In this document: positions 25,445 through 34,430 of the stretch, piece by piece
Layout: each line of letters opens with the position of its first letter
How positions within the stretch are numbered: the stretch's first letter is position 1
Assembly (NCBI GenBank): GCA_019694555.1
Contig: JAIBBS010000077.1
Location: 1-36,181 of the forward strand
DNA length: 36,181 nucleotides
Source: Nannocystaceae bacterium
GTDB taxonomy: Bacteria > Myxococcota_A > Polyangia > Nannocystales > Nannocystaceae
Direction of reading: 5' to 3'
The notes under the pieces: model-generated
The model's input: only the letters and a program-made list of their open reading frames with translations
Databases searched by the model: none
What the model was told of the DNA's origin: nothing
Made by a program: the position numbers and the translations under genes

Positions 25445-26629
25445 GTGAAGCGCCGATCGTTCGCGCGATGGATGCCGGGGCTGCTGGTGCTCGCGTCGTT
25501 GGGCTGCCCGGCGCCGACGCCGACCACGACGCCGGAGCCGACGCCGACGGCGGTGACACCGAGCAAGCCCGATGCGCCGCGACCCGCGGTCGACGTGTTC
25601 GTCGCGGTGTCGTCGCGCGACCAACACAGCTGCGCGGTGCGTGAGCGCGGCCAGGTGCTGTGTTGGGGCAAGAACACCTACGGCCAGCTCGGAGACGGCA
25701 CGCGCGAGGATCGATCACAGCCGGTGCGCGTCGCTGGCGTCGACGATGCGGTCGAGGTCGCGGTCGGCCGCGGCTTCTCGTGCGCGCGCCGACGCAGCGG
25801 TCAGGTCGCGTGCTGGGGCGACAACCAAGACGGCCAGCTCGGCGACGGCAAGGGCGGCAGGCCCAAGATCATCACGCCCACCGCGGTCGCAGTGTTCGGC
25901 CTGCGCGACGTGGCGCAGCTGTCGGCCGGCGACGACTTCGCGTGCGCGCGGCTGCGCGACGGCAGCGTGCGCTGTTGGGGCAACGCCGAGAGCGGCCAGC
26001 TCGGCAGCGACAGCCAGCGCGTGTTCGCATCGCCGCGGACGATCCCCGACGTCGTGGGCACCGTCGATCTCGCCTGCGGCGGCGCGCACGTGTGCGCCGT
26101 CGATGGGCGCGGCAAGGTGCTGTGTTGGGGTCGCAACACCGAGGGCCAGCTCGGCGACGGACAGAGCGGCTCGCGCGTGCGCGCGGTCGAGGTCAAGGGC
26201 ATGCTCGACGCCGTCGACGTCGCGTCGGGTGCCAACCACTCGTGCGTGCGGCGCAAGGGCGGGCCGATCGCGTGCTGGGGCGACAACGGCAGCGGTCAGC
26301 TGGGCGCCGGTGCTCGCCACGAGCGCAAGCGCCACGAGCCGGTCGCGGTCGCGGGCCTGTCGCAGATCGTCGCGCTCGCCGGTGGCGGCAACCACAGCTG
26401 CGCGCTGGGCCACAACGGACGCGTGTCGTGCTGGGGCGGCAACGAGGCCGGGCAGCTGGGCACCAGCGCGAGCGCGCCGCACGAGAGCCCGCACGTGATC
26501 CGTCACCTCGAGCACGCGACCGCGCTCGCGCTCGGTGCCCACCACGGCTGCGCGGCGCGCAGCGACGGCGACGTGGTGTGTTGGGGCAGCAACGAGCACG
26601 GCGCGTTGGGGTCGCGACCGTTGCACTGA
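25445..26629 (+). CDS. RCC1-repeat lipoprotein, seven repeats
   Basis: 394 aa. VLASLGC is a lipobox, followed by a Thr/Pro linker. Seven RCC1 repeats follow (each about 50 aa, with HSCA...G.V.CWG.N..GQLG). They should form a seven-bladed propeller, with two conserved cysteines per blade (xCAx and CWG). The last is HGCAARSDGDVVCWGSNEHG. It is an exported scaffold or binding protein; no enzyme motif is visible. GTG start at 25445; divergent from the oxidase across 154 bp. Confidence 0.93.
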   Translation: MKRRSFARWMPGLLVLASLGCPAPTPTTTPEPTPTAVTPSKPDAPRPAVDVFVAVSSRDQHSCAVRERGQVLCWGKNTYGQLGDGTREDRSQPVRVAGVDDAVEVAVGRGFSCARRRSGQVACWGDNQDGQLGDGKGGRPKIITPTAVAVFGLRDVAQLSAGDDFACARLRDGSVRCWGNAESGQLGSDSQRVFASPRTIPDVVGTVDLACGGAHVCAVDGRGKVLCWGRNTEGQLGDGQSGSRVRAVEVKGMLDAVDVASGANHSCVRRKGGPIACWGDNGSGQLGAGARHERKRHEPVAVAGLSQIVALAGGGNHSCALGHNGRVSCWGGNEAGQLGTSASAPHESPHVIRHLEHATALALGAHHGCAARSDGDVVCWGSNEHGALGSRPLH

Positions 26630-26657
26630 TCGAGCGCCGCTCGGGCAGGATCTCGCA

Positions 26658-27437
26658 GTGACCGATCGCAGCACGGCGTGGCGCGACCTGGCGATCGTCG
26701 ATCTCGCGACGCTCGAGGCCGTGTTCGACGCCGTGCCCGACGTGGTGTTCTTCGTGAAGGACGCCGACGCGCGCTACCTCGCGGTCAACCACACGCTGGT
26801 GGTCCGCGCGGGCGTGGCGTCGAAGGATGCGCTGCGCGGGCGTCGGGCCGACGAGGTCTTCGCGGCGCCGCTGGGGCGCAGCTACACCGAGCAGGACCAG
26901 CAGGTGCTGCGGACCGCGCGACCGGTGATCGACCGACTCGAGCTGCACCACTACCCCGGTGGCGCCCAGGGCTGGTGTCTGAGCAGCAAGTTTCCGCTGT
27001 CGCACGGCCGCGGCGTCGTGGGCCTGTCGCGCGACCTGCGACGGCCCAACGATCGCCACCCCGAGTTCGTGCGGCTGGCCGCGGCGATCGGCGATCTCGA
27101 GGCGGCCTTCGACACCGCGGTGCGCATCACCGCGATCGCCCGGCGACGCGGGCTCTCGGTCGAGCGCTTCGAACGCCTGGCCCGCGAGGTCTTCGGGATC
27201 TCGCCGCGCGAGTTGCTGGTGCGGCGACGGATCGAACGCGCCGCGCAGCTGCTGCGCGACAGCGACGAGGGCGTCGCCGCGATCGCGGCGGCGTGCGGCT
27301 ACGCCGATCACAGCGCGTTCGCGCGGCAGTTCAAGGCCACGGTCGGACTCACGCCGTCGCAGTTCCGCGGCGGCGTCACGGCGACGCGATCGCGAAGCCC
27401 AGCGGGCCGCCGTGATCGTCGATCTCGCAGCGGGTGA
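26658..27437 (+). CDS. PAS-AraC transcriptional regulator
   Basis: 259 aa from the GTG at 26658. PAS domain at about residues 18-130 (PDVVFFVKDADARYLAVNHT, GRRADEVF, SKFPLS). AraC-type double HTH at about 150-245, with RIERAAQLLRDSDEGVAAIA and SAFARQFKATVGLTPSQF. A soluble regulator that should sense a ligand through PAS. Its last 62 bp overlap the convergent metalloprotease. The final Arg-rich residues (SPAGRRDRRSRSG) are the overlapping part. Confidence 0.92.
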   Translation: MTDRSTAWRDLAIVDLATLEAVFDAVPDVVFFVKDADARYLAVNHTLVVRAGVASKDALRGRRADEVFAAPLGRSYTEQDQQVLRTARPVIDRLELHHYPGGAQGWCLSSKFPLSHGRGVVGLSRDLRRPNDRHPEFVRLAAAIGDLEAAFDTAVRITAIARRRGLSVERFERLAREVFGISPRELLVRRRIERAAQLLRDSDEGVAAIAAACGYADHSAFARQFKATVGLTPSQFRGGVTATRSRSPAGRRDRRSRSG

Positions 27438-29106
27438 TGCGGTGCGATCGCGGCAGCTCGACCTCCAGCGCGACGTAGTGCCACGCGCGCAGGCTGCCGT
27501 CGGGCAGGCGCTGGTCGTGCACGGCGGTCGATCGGCGTGCCGGCAGCGCGAGCTCGCCGTCGGGGCCGTTGCAGCGCGCGAGCACCGAGGCGCCGTGGAG
27601 TCGGCCGCGCCCACGCGTGGTGCGGACGCGACCCTCGGGATCGAACGTCGCGCGCACGATCTCGAACTCGGGCTCGGGCTCGACGATGCCCGAGCGTGAC
27701 CACGCGCCGACGATGCGCACGCGCTCCGCGATCGCGCGGTAGGTGTACGCACTGACCCAATACGGGTACGCGTAGCTCATGATGTCGCTGAAGCTGCCTT
27801 GGTTCGCGGAGGGCAGGCCGTCGCACGGCGAACCGGTCGGCGCGATCAGCATGGCGTTGGGATCGACCCACGGGATGCCGATGTCCTGATCGTTGGAGTA
27901 GCCGCACTGCGGCATGTTGCCGGTGACCACGCCCCAGCCCCAGGTGTCGATGGTGCCGCAGTTGCCGTCGTTCTCGCCGGGGTAGTCGGGATCCTCGAAG
28001 GTGTGCGGCCGACCGTGGTTGTGGCCGAGCTCGTGCGCGAACAGATCGAAGGTCAGACCGTAGTCGCGCCAGGTGCCGTTGGCGAAGGTGCGGCGGTAGT
28101 CCATCTGGTCGCCACCCTCGATCGCGATGGAGTAGCCGCCGACGTCGGTCGGCAACAGCCCGCCGTAGTAGACCCACGGCGCGGCCGCGTCCGACTCGCG
28201 CACCGCCGGCAGCTCGGTCTCGGCGGCGTCGAACTCGTTGCAGCTGGGCGAGAACACCGGCTCGTGCACGTTCACGATCAGCGTCGTCACCGGGTAGGTG
28301 TCGAACAGGTAGGCCTCGAAGTCGTCGAGGTCGGCGCCGGAGACCTCGACCGCGTCGATGCCGTCGCACGCCAGCGGCACGACCGTGACCTCGAGCGTCA
28401 TCTCGTCCTGCCAGGCATCGAGGTCGAGGAACTCGTCGACCGGGACGCTCGCGTTGGGCATGGCCGTACCCACGGTGGTGTCGCCCTGTTCGCGCAGCGA
28501 CACGCGCATGCCGGTCACGCCGGCGGTGTCGTCGGCGCCCAGTCGCCAGGTGAAGCCGCCATCGAGCACGGTGTAGTCGGCGGGGCCGTCGATGCTGCGC
28601 GTCGCGACGTGGTTCGTGACGCTGCCGTCGGCGTGCTCGAGCTCGAGGTAGCCGTCGATGTCGCGCGGTGTGAAGTCGTCCGCGAGCACGTGGTCGGCGC
28701 GGACCAGCGCGGCGCGGCCGGCGATGACGGGCACGGAGAACGTGTCGGGGGTCTGCGGCGCGCCGTCGGCGATCACGGTGACACCCACGCCTTGGTTGAC
28801 CTCGACGGTGGCGAGGCCGATGCCGCCGGCCAGCGGGGTGCTCGGCGGCGGCGCGCCGCCGGTGCTGTCGCCGGGATCGGTGGTGGCGGTGCTGTCGGCG
28901 TGGCCCGTGGTCGTCAGCGACGACGAGGTCGCGCTGGCGTCCCCAGCGGTGCCGGTCGCGTCGACGCCGCTCGAACCATCGCCACCATCGTCGGTGCCAT
29001 CACCGCTGCTGCCCTCGTCTGCGCACGCGGGTGCGAGGCCGAGGATCACGGCGGTCACGAGATCGTGGATGCGAAGCGGGCGGCGGGGCGGCGCGACGTT
29101 CGTCAT
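27376..29106 (-). CDS. zinc metalloprotease lipoprotein
   Basis: 576 aa. A signal ending PAC (Cys28) and an Asp/Ser/Thr linker (30-90) precede a beta-rich region. The zinc motif HELGHNHGRPH (358-368, HExxHxxGxxH) and the met-turn DIMSYAYPYW mark a metzincin, similar to M66- or reprolysin-like peptidases. All three His and the Glu are intact. It is anchored on the outer face of a membrane, so it probably degrades proteins or acts in predation (inference). A 3' tail overlap with the AraC gene is present. Confidence 0.93.
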   Translation of the reverse strand: MTNVAPPRRPLRIHDLVTAVILGLAPACADEGSSGDGTDDGGDGSSGVDATGTAGDASATSSSLTTTGHADSTATTDPGDSTGGAPPPSTPLAGGIGLATVEVNQGVGVTVIADGAPQTPDTFSVPVIAGRAALVRADHVLADDFTPRDIDGYLELEHADGSVTNHVATRSIDGPADYTVLDGGFTWRLGADDTAGVTGMRVSLREQGDTTVGTAMPNASVPVDEFLDLDAWQDEMTLEVTVVPLACDGIDAVEVSGADLDDFEAYLFDTYPVTTLIVNVHEPVFSPSCNEFDAAETELPAVRESDAAAPWVYYGGLLPTDVGGYSIAIEGGDQMDYRRTFANGTWRDYGLTFDLFAHELGHNHGRPHTFEDPDYPGENDGNCGTIDTWGWGVVTGNMPQCGYSNDQDIGIPWVDPNAMLIAPTGSPCDGLPSANQGSFSDIMSYAYPYWVSAYTYRAIAERVRIVGAWSRSGIVEPEPEFEIVRATFDPEGRVRTTRGRGRLHGASVLARCNGPDGELALPARRSTAVHDQRLPDGSLRAWHYVALEVELPRSHRITRCEIDDHGGPLGFAIASP

Positions 29107-29250
29107 CCCAACACGATCGCATGTCAGCCGTCGCGGGGATTGAACCGCATCGACATGGCGTGCCCGGAAATCGGCACAGCACGTGTGTGCACGGGTGCCA
29201 CCGCGGCTGGCGTCGAGGCACAGCGCTGTGCTCGCGTTGCTGCGAGTGGT

Positions 29251-29739
29251 TCAGGGCCCGAGCTCGCGCACGGCGGTGACGTCCCAGCGCGCGGGGTACT
29301 GCATCGGCGCGCTGCCGTCCATCGGTGCGGCGACATCGGCTGGCGGTGCCGCGGGTGCGACGTAGGTCGCGGTCACTTCGATGCGCTTGCCGGCGAGCGC
29401 GACGAGCTGCGACTCGGGCACGGTGCTCGAGCCGGCGAGGTTCCACGTCTCGCCGGCCTCGCCGACCAGCGTGAGATCCTCGCTGCGAAACGCCGCGACC
29501 GACTGCACGCCGGCGGGGATCTCGGTGTAGCGCAGCGTGCCGGTGAGCACGCGCGACTCACCGGCGCGCGCCGGACCGCTGGGCTGCGCACGCGCGGGCG
29601 CGGCTGCCTTCGCCGGTGTCTCCGATGCCGGGGTCGGCGAGGGCGACGGCGTGGCGTCGCGCGGGGCACAGGCGATCGTGGCGACGAAGAGCCCGGACAG
29701 GACGGCGAGGCGCACGGGACGGAGGTCGAGCATTCGCAT
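29251..29739 (-). CDS. small hypothetical lipoprotein
   Basis: 162 aa. MRMLDLRPVRLAVLSGLF, then VATIAC (lipid Cys24), and a Pro/Thr/Ala linker. The rest is a beta-rich domain, with GTLRYTEIPAGVQSVAAF and KRIEVTATYV near the end. No catalytic motif. It follows the metalloprotease on the same strand after 144 bp. Confidence 0.8.
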   Translation of the reverse strand: MRMLDLRPVRLAVLSGLFVATIACAPRDATPSPSPTPASETPAKAAAPARAQPSGPARAGESRVLTGTLRYTEIPAGVQSVAAFRSEDLTLVGEAGETWNLAGSSTVPESQLVALAGKRIEVTATYVAPAAPPADVAAPMDGSAPMQYPARWDVTAVRELGP

Positions 29740-29832
29740 GGTGGCATCCCGAGCGCGCGCCCGGTGGCTTCGATCCTGCCAGACGCGCCGCCCGGGCGGG
29801 GTTTCACGGCGATTTCCGCACGCGCTGCGGCG

Positions 29833-29876
29833 ACGCGGGTCTCGCATTCGATTCCGCGCGATCGAGGGCGGCCGCG
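29833..29876. repeat. 44-bp dispersed repeat, copy 1
   Basis: Identical to 32031-32074. It lies between two leftward genes (29739 and 29948). It carries TCCGCG...CGCGGA arms able to fold, though only copy 1 keeps the full stem. Confidence 0.9.
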
Positions 29877-29947
29877 GATCTCCGCGGGTCCCTCGTCGAT
29901 CCATGCGCCCGCGAGGTGGATGACATCGAGCTCGTCCCTGGCGGCGG

Positions 29948-30610
29948 TCAGCGACGCGGCGGCGGCCCGAGCTTCACCGACGAGTGTGCGTCGGGGTCTT
30001 GCGACGGCGCGTGCACCTGGTCGGCGAGGTAGCACATCGCGAGCTCGTCGTCGGTGCCCGCACGACGCACGGTCATCGCGACGCAGCGTGCGTCGCGCTC
30101 GCACAGCTGGGAGCACGCTGCAGCATCGCGGCGAAAACCGGTGAGCTCGGGCGCGATGCCCAGCCGTCGCACCCGCTTGGAAGTCAGGCGCAGCTTCGCG
30201 TAGGTCGAGCCGCCCATGCGAGTCACGGCGGGCTCGTCGGTGCCATGAATTGCGCCGTAGAGGAAGGCGCTGGGATCGTCGAGTCCGGTCCGCACGCCGC
30301 TCGACGCGGTCGCCATCTCGACCGAGCCGCCGATGCTCGACTTGAGCCAGCACGTCGGCTCACCGGGCGCGACGGGCGTCGACAAGAACGTGTACGCGAC
30401 GCAGCGCGCGTCCGAGCTGCAGTAGATCGCGCAGACCGACGCGTTGCCGGCGTACGTCCCGAGGAAGTCGCCGCCGGGGAGGTCCTTGCCCGGGGTGACG
30501 CGGTAGCTGAACCCCGCGGCCGCCAACGTCTCGTCGGCGATCGCCTCTGCGGCGAAGCCGAGCGCGAGGGCAGCACAGAACGCGGATGCGAGGGTCGTGA
30601 GTCGCGGCAT
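29948..30610 (-). CDS. secreted protein with two PAN/Apple-like domains
   Basis: 220 aa. Signal peptide at 1-25 (FCAALALGFAAEAIA). Two Cys-rich modules: VCAIYCSSDARCVAYTF with CWLKS (about 55-95), and CSQLCERDARCVAMTV with MCYLAD (about 165-205). PAN domains bind proteins or carbohydrates. The ATG at 30610 has AGGAG 6 nt upstream, a strong ribosome site. It is divergent from the zinc-ribbon membrane gene. Confidence 0.88.
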   Translation of the reverse strand: MPRLTTLASAFCAALALGFAAEAIADETLAAAGFSYRVTPGKDLPGGDFLGTYAGNASVCAIYCSSDARCVAYTFLSTPVAPGEPTCWLKSSIGGSVEMATASSGVRTGLDDPSAFLYGAIHGTDEPAVTRMGGSTYAKLRLTSKRVRRLGIAPELTGFRRDAAACSQLCERDARCVAMTVRRAGTDDELAMCYLADQVHAPSQDPDAHSSVKLGPPPRR

Positions 30611-30738
30611 GACGGTCTCCTGGCCGCGACGCGCGGCCTTCGGAGCCCCTGACACCGCGGTGGGCGGCCGTTGCATGGGAATCGACACGCCGTGCGGCGA
30701 TGCGTGAAAGTGCTTGCGATCCTCGGCGACGCCCGCTG

Positions 30739-31218
30739 ATGTTCTCGCTGCCTGTGATCGACGGTCTGAAGTTCGTGTTCGAGCTGCACCCCACCGGGCA
30801 GTCGGCGCGCCTTCGCTGCCCGCGCTGCGCCGAGGTGACGACGCAGCGCCGCGTCGCCCCCGAGGCAGGGGCGACGGCGGCGGCCGACGAGCCGATGTGG
30901 CAGTGCGAGCGTTGCTCGAAGATCGCGATCGCAGTGCCGATGGCGCGGCGGTTGGTCGGCCTCGTGCTCCTGGGGATGTTCGCTTGCGTCTCGCTGGGAG
31001 CGCTGGGCGCGTCGCTATGGTTTCTCGGCGAGCTGGTGATCGCGGCGCCGGACGGAGCGGTCGGCGTGGGTGTGGCGCTCGCACTCGGTGCGGTCGGCGT
31101 GGGCTACATCGCGCTGCGGATCCTCCGCGCGATGCGAGGACTGCTGCGACGCGATGCGATGGTGCCCATGAGCTACGACGCCGCGCGGCGGCGATGGATC
31201 GTGCAGGGGCAGCTGTGA
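30739..31218 (+). CDS. zinc-ribbon membrane protein
   Basis: 159 aa from the ATG at 30739; an earlier in-frame ATG at 30700 is less likely. CPRC (near residue 28) and CERC (near 57) form a zinc ribbon. Two hydrophobic segments follow (about 72-98, 108-127), then a basic tail RDAMVPMSYDAARRRW. A cytoplasmic zinc domain on a two-helix anchor. Family unknown. Confidence 0.75.
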   Translation: MFSLPVIDGLKFVFELHPTGQSARLRCPRCAEVTTQRRVAPEAGATAAADEPMWQCERCSKIAIAVPMARRLVGLVLLGMFACVSLGALGASLWFLGELVIAAPDGAVGVGVALALGAVGVGYIALRILRAMRGLLRRDAMVPMSYDAARRRWIVQGQL

Positions 31219-31372
31219 CCTTCGTCGAGTGAGCGGCTCGCCTCCGACCGCCCGATCAGCCCGCCGCCACCACGTGCGGCCTGCCGCGCGCCGCCCCGCT
31301 CGCCGCGACCGCCTCGCGAGAGGAAGGTGCGGTGCGATGGTGGCTCGAGCCCCCTGTGGCCGCGCGAGGGCG

Positions 31373-31378
31373 TACCAT
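31373..31378 (+). promoter_or_regulatory. putative -10 box
   Basis: TACCAT ends 7 nt before the ATG at 31386; no ribosome site. Confidence 0.35.
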
Positions 31379-31385
31379 CGCGGGC

Positions 31386-31880
31386 ATGGGATTCTTCGAC
31401 AAGGTCAAGACGTTCGTCGGCGCGCACGGGGTCAAGGTCGAGTACCTCGAGCTCGAGCGTCAGCCGCCCACTGCGGTCGTGTTCCCGATCACCGACTCGG
31501 TGTTCAAGGGCAAGTACCGGATCACCGCCGAGAAGCCGTGCACCGTGCTGGCGCACAAGCACGAGGTGATGCTGATGAAGAAGCACCCCGACGGGCGCGA
31601 AGAGCACGTTACGCTCGGCGAGGAGGTCCACGACGAACGCGTCAACGACACCGGACACCGGCTGCGCTGGCCCCACGAGATGAAGGCGGGCGATGTCATC
31701 GAGCACTGGATGATCGTCGGCGACATCGACATCCCGGCCAGCCTGCGCCGGCTCGGCTACGCCGATCCGGCGGCGGCGATCGACGATCCGGCGCTGACCT
31801 TCTTCGTGCGCGTGACCATCGACGTCAAGGGCACGCCGATGGACGCCGACACCAAGCAGGTGTTCCGCCTGCGTGCGTGA
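31386..31880 (+). CDS. hypothetical beta-sandwich protein, arrestin-like?
   Basis: 164 aa. MGFFDKVKTFVGAHGVKVEY and then strands with KGKYRITAEKPCTVLAHKHE, ending TFFVRVTIDVKGTPMDADTK. The opening MxFFxKV and strand pattern recall the SpoOM/arrestin-like family, but the match is by eye only. There is no signal peptide. Cytoplasmic. Start ATG at 31386. Confidence 0.7.
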   Translation: MGFFDKVKTFVGAHGVKVEYLELERQPPTAVVFPITDSVFKGKYRITAEKPCTVLAHKHEVMLMKKHPDGREEHVTLGEEVHDERVNDTGHRLRWPHEMKAGDVIEHWMIVGDIDIPASLRRLGYADPAAAIDDPALTFFVRVTIDVKGTPMDADTKQVFRLRA

Positions 31881-32182
31881 GCCCGCCGGTGGCGGCCAGA
31901 CCCGCGGCTCGACAAAGGCCTTCGGCGTTCGACCTGATGCCCGCTCGCGGCGCCACGGGCGTTCGCTCGGGAGGTACTGGACGGGCTGCTGCCCCGGCGC
32001 TTGCGCTCACCTGCACCCGGATGACAGGCAACGCGGGTCTCGCATTCGATTCCGCGCGATCGAGGGCGGCCGCGCCCGCCGAGCCGGGCGCCGCGAAGGT
32101 GCGCAGAGGAAGCACGAAGCGGTCGTACGGTGGGTTCTGCCGCCGTCGCATCGGCGCTTGCCCTCGACCCTCGGCCCGCGCT
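31881..32182. other. 302-bp gap with no gene
   Basis: Holds the second copy of the 44-bp repeat (32031-32074). No convincing coding signal; open frames here are a GC-content effect. Confidence 0.5.
32031..32074. repeat. 44-bp dispersed repeat, copy 2
   Basis: Perfect match to 29833-29876, same orientation. It is 109 bp upstream of a rightward gene. Outside the 44 bp the flanks do not match. Confidence 0.9.
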
Positions 32183-33655
32183 ATGCGCCCCGCGATGTCC
32201 GCCGTGCGCCTGTCGATCGTCCTGGGTCTGCTCGCGTCCGCCTGCTCCGCCGATGCCGGCGACACCGTCGACGAGATCGTGGTCGCGGCCGAGGGCGACG
32301 CGGGCAAGGCCGATGGCGTCGGCGAGCTGCGGGTGCGCGCGGGCGACACGTCGCTGTGGGTGCAGCGCGAGCTCGCAGTGCGCGGCGACGACAATCCGGT
32401 GCTGGTGCTGCACGCCCGGACCTCGCGCAACCTGACCGATGGTCGCGCGTTCGTGTTCGACGACATCGACGGCGACTTCGCCGTGCTGGGCGCGCGCAGC
32501 TTCGAGGTCACCTGGCCGGTGGCGAGCGCGCGCGGGCTGGTCGACGGCAACGACACCTACCTGGGCCTGTCGTTCGTGCCGAGCCCGTCGCGGCCCGAGC
32601 GATTGACCGGCCACGTGGTGGTCCGTCCGCGGCTGTCGAGCTTCACCGGCTCGTCGCGGATCTACCTCACCGCCGAGCTCACGCCGGTGGTGGTCGCCGG
32701 GCGCGTGGTCTATCGCCTGCAGGGCCACGCGAACGCCGACCTGCTCGACGCCGACGCGCGCATCGGTGCGACCAGGGTCGCGGCGGTCGCCAGCGATGCG
32801 CGTCACTTCCACGTCGACCTCGAGCCGGGCGATGCGCTGGCGGCGATCGCCGGGCACACGCCGATCACCGTGCGCGTGCACGTGGCCGCCGGGCTGTTCG
32901 AGAAGTCGGCGAGCCTCGGGGTCGCGCTGCACGAGCTCGGGTTCACGGCCGCGGACGCCTACGAAACCTGGGAGGACGGCTGCACCGACGACACGCTCGC
33001 CTGCCTGGCCGCGCTCGCGCCCGGCAGCCTCGATCTCGGCAGCTGCGGCGCCGCCGACCCGGTGCAGGCGTGTGCAGCGGAGCTCGGCCTGCGCGTCGGC
33101 GAGGCCGACCTCGCGCCGCACCACGCCGACGTCGGTGCGCGCGTGGCGGGTGCATTCGCCGGCGATGCGACCGCGCTGGTCGGCGACGCGCGCCAGGGCG
33201 AGTTCGTCAGCGCGGTGGCGACCTCGGTCGACCACGAGCTCGACCTCGCCCGCAACCGCTGGTTCCTCGACGCGACCGCCCGCGACACGAGCCTCGCATC
33301 CATCGTCGACGGCGGCTTCGATCGCGCCTACGCGTTTCCGCTGGCCTACGTGCACGCGCAGGCGCCGGCCCCCGGGGATGCAGTGGCCACGCGCCACGTC
33401 GTGGCCGATGCGCTGCTCGCATACCTCGCCGAGCAGGACTACCTGCACTCCGAGTTCGGCCGGAGCTACCTCGAGCTGGTGCGTGCATTCCGAGGCCAGC
33501 ACCTCGCCAGCCTGCGGGCGTTTCGCGAGCACAGCGAGCCGATGACCGATGGTGGCGTGGCGACCTACGTCGGCGATTGGCTGGGGGCGTACACCGAGGT
33601 CGCGGTCGACAGCAGCAGTGGCGCGGCCACGCGCGTGCTCGTCGAGCTCGATTAG
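32183..33655 (+). CDS. hypothetical lipoprotein, 490 aa
   Basis: MRPAMSAVRLSIVLGLLASA-C is the signal (Cys21); the ATG at 32195 is an equal start. The first 250 residues are beta-rich, with a pair of cysteines further on (CTDDTLACLAAL, CGAADPVQAC). The C-terminal 170 residues are helical, with DHELDLARNRWFLDAT and YLELVRAFRGQHL. There is no HExxH or other catalytic motif. Unknown function. GC-rich codon use, in contrast to the next two genes. Confidence 0.85.
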   Translation: MRPAMSAVRLSIVLGLLASACSADAGDTVDEIVVAAEGDAGKADGVGELRVRAGDTSLWVQRELAVRGDDNPVLVLHARTSRNLTDGRAFVFDDIDGDFAVLGARSFEVTWPVASARGLVDGNDTYLGLSFVPSPSRPERLTGHVVVRPRLSSFTGSSRIYLTAELTPVVVAGRVVYRLQGHANADLLDADARIGATRVAAVASDARHFHVDLEPGDALAAIAGHTPITVRVHVAAGLFEKSASLGVALHELGFTAADAYETWEDGCTDDTLACLAALAPGSLDLGSCGAADPVQACAAELGLRVGEADLAPHHADVGARVAGAFAGDATALVGDARQGEFVSAVATSVDHELDLARNRWFLDATARDTSLASIVDGGFDRAYAFPLAYVHAQAPAPGDAVATRHVVADALLAYLAEQDYLHSEFGRSYLELVRAFRGQHLASLRAFREHSEPMTDGGVATYVGDWLGAYTEVAVDSSSGAATRVLVELD

Positions 33656-33918
33656 TCCTCGGTCTGCGCCTGCGGGATCTCGAGGTGTGCGCGTCCAGGG
33701 CGGCCATCCACGGGTTGCGCAGCTCGGTCTCGAGGTTGCGCGAATTGGAGACTTCTTCGTCTCCGAAATCCGGAGACACGAAGAACCACGGGGAGCTGGC
33801 GCTTGGTAGGCCACTCAAAGCTCAAGAGGCGGTCAAAGGCCCGTCACCAGTGGCATGTCCAGACGCACGAACCGGCGTGATTCCGGGCGACGAAGCGCGG
33901 ACGGGGAAGCCGGAGGCG
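33656..33918. other. boundary between GC-rich core and A+T-richer island
   Basis: Base composition falls through this gap. A hairpin, GTCTCCG/CGGAGAC, lies around 33765-33785. No attI or upstream attC is recognisable, so the left edge of the cassette array is undefined. Confidence 0.4.
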
Positions 33919-34380
33919 ATGACCTTGGATTCCGGCGCAAAGACTGCACTGGAACCTCCTAGGCAATGCCGAGATGTCGAGCGGCGACTTTTCCGCTGTC
34001 GCAAAGCGCTAGCTGCATGTCGCTCGAAGGAACCCGTGCTTCCGGCGGTGGGGATGACAGCGGGGGATGTCGATATTGAGGTTCTTCCACTCAGTCGACC
34101 GACGTTTAGCGACGGATTTACCGTAATCAGCGTTCGACTCAGGAACAACGGAGTGTCTCCGGTCGCCTGTGCTGTCGAGCTGAGGGACATCAATCGAGAG
34201 CAGGTTGTCCGTGGCGAATCGAAGAGCATTCGATCCGGTGAGACGACCGAGCTGAGAATGCAGCTTGCCGGTTGGGTGTTTGAGCCGGATGCGCATATCA
34301 GGGTGCACGCCGATCCCGATGATCTACTTGACGAGTCCTCGGAGCAGAACAATGTGCAGGAGTTTCAGGCCGGTGGATAG
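33919..34380 (+). CDS. CARDB-like protein in cassette 1
   Basis: 153 aa from the ATG at 33919; earlier GTGs (33850, 33877) and Met46 (34054) are possible. The start is uncertain. VDIEVLPLSRPTFSDGFTV and ISVRLRNNGV lead to a CARDB domain, ending HADPDDLLDESSEQNN, the family's Ca-binding-like tail. CARDB domains occur in surface and adhesin proteins. An N-terminal cluster of cysteines (CRDVERRLFRCRKALAAC) is present; there is no signal. Codon use is A+T-richer than the core, suggesting transfer. attC1 follows 50 bp after the stop. Confidence 0.75.
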   Translation: MTLDSGAKTALEPPRQCRDVERRLFRCRKALAACRSKEPVLPAVGMTAGDVDIEVLPLSRPTFSDGFTVISVRLRNNGVSPVACAVELRDINREQVVRGESKSIRSGETTELRMQLAGWVFEPDAHIRVHADPDDLLDESSEQNNVQEFQAGG

Positions 34381-34430
34381 ACGAGCTAACGCGTGAGTGC
34401 CGCCGACCATGACGCGGATGCTCGCAGATC

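Noticed and set aside
29130..29160. tRNA T-loop-like GGTTCAATCCC on the minus strand
   Set aside because: The flanking bases do not pair as a T-arm and no acceptor stem or anticodon arm is present.
31757..33814. Long minus-strand open frame over the 32183 lipoprotein
   Set aside because: Composition is unlike a protein and has no motif; the + strand frame has a lipobox and normal residue use.
33656..33918. An attI or upstream attC to bound cassette 1
   Set aside because: No RYYYAAC/GTTRRRY pair could be found; the best core, GGTAGGC, has a mismatch in the essential GTT.
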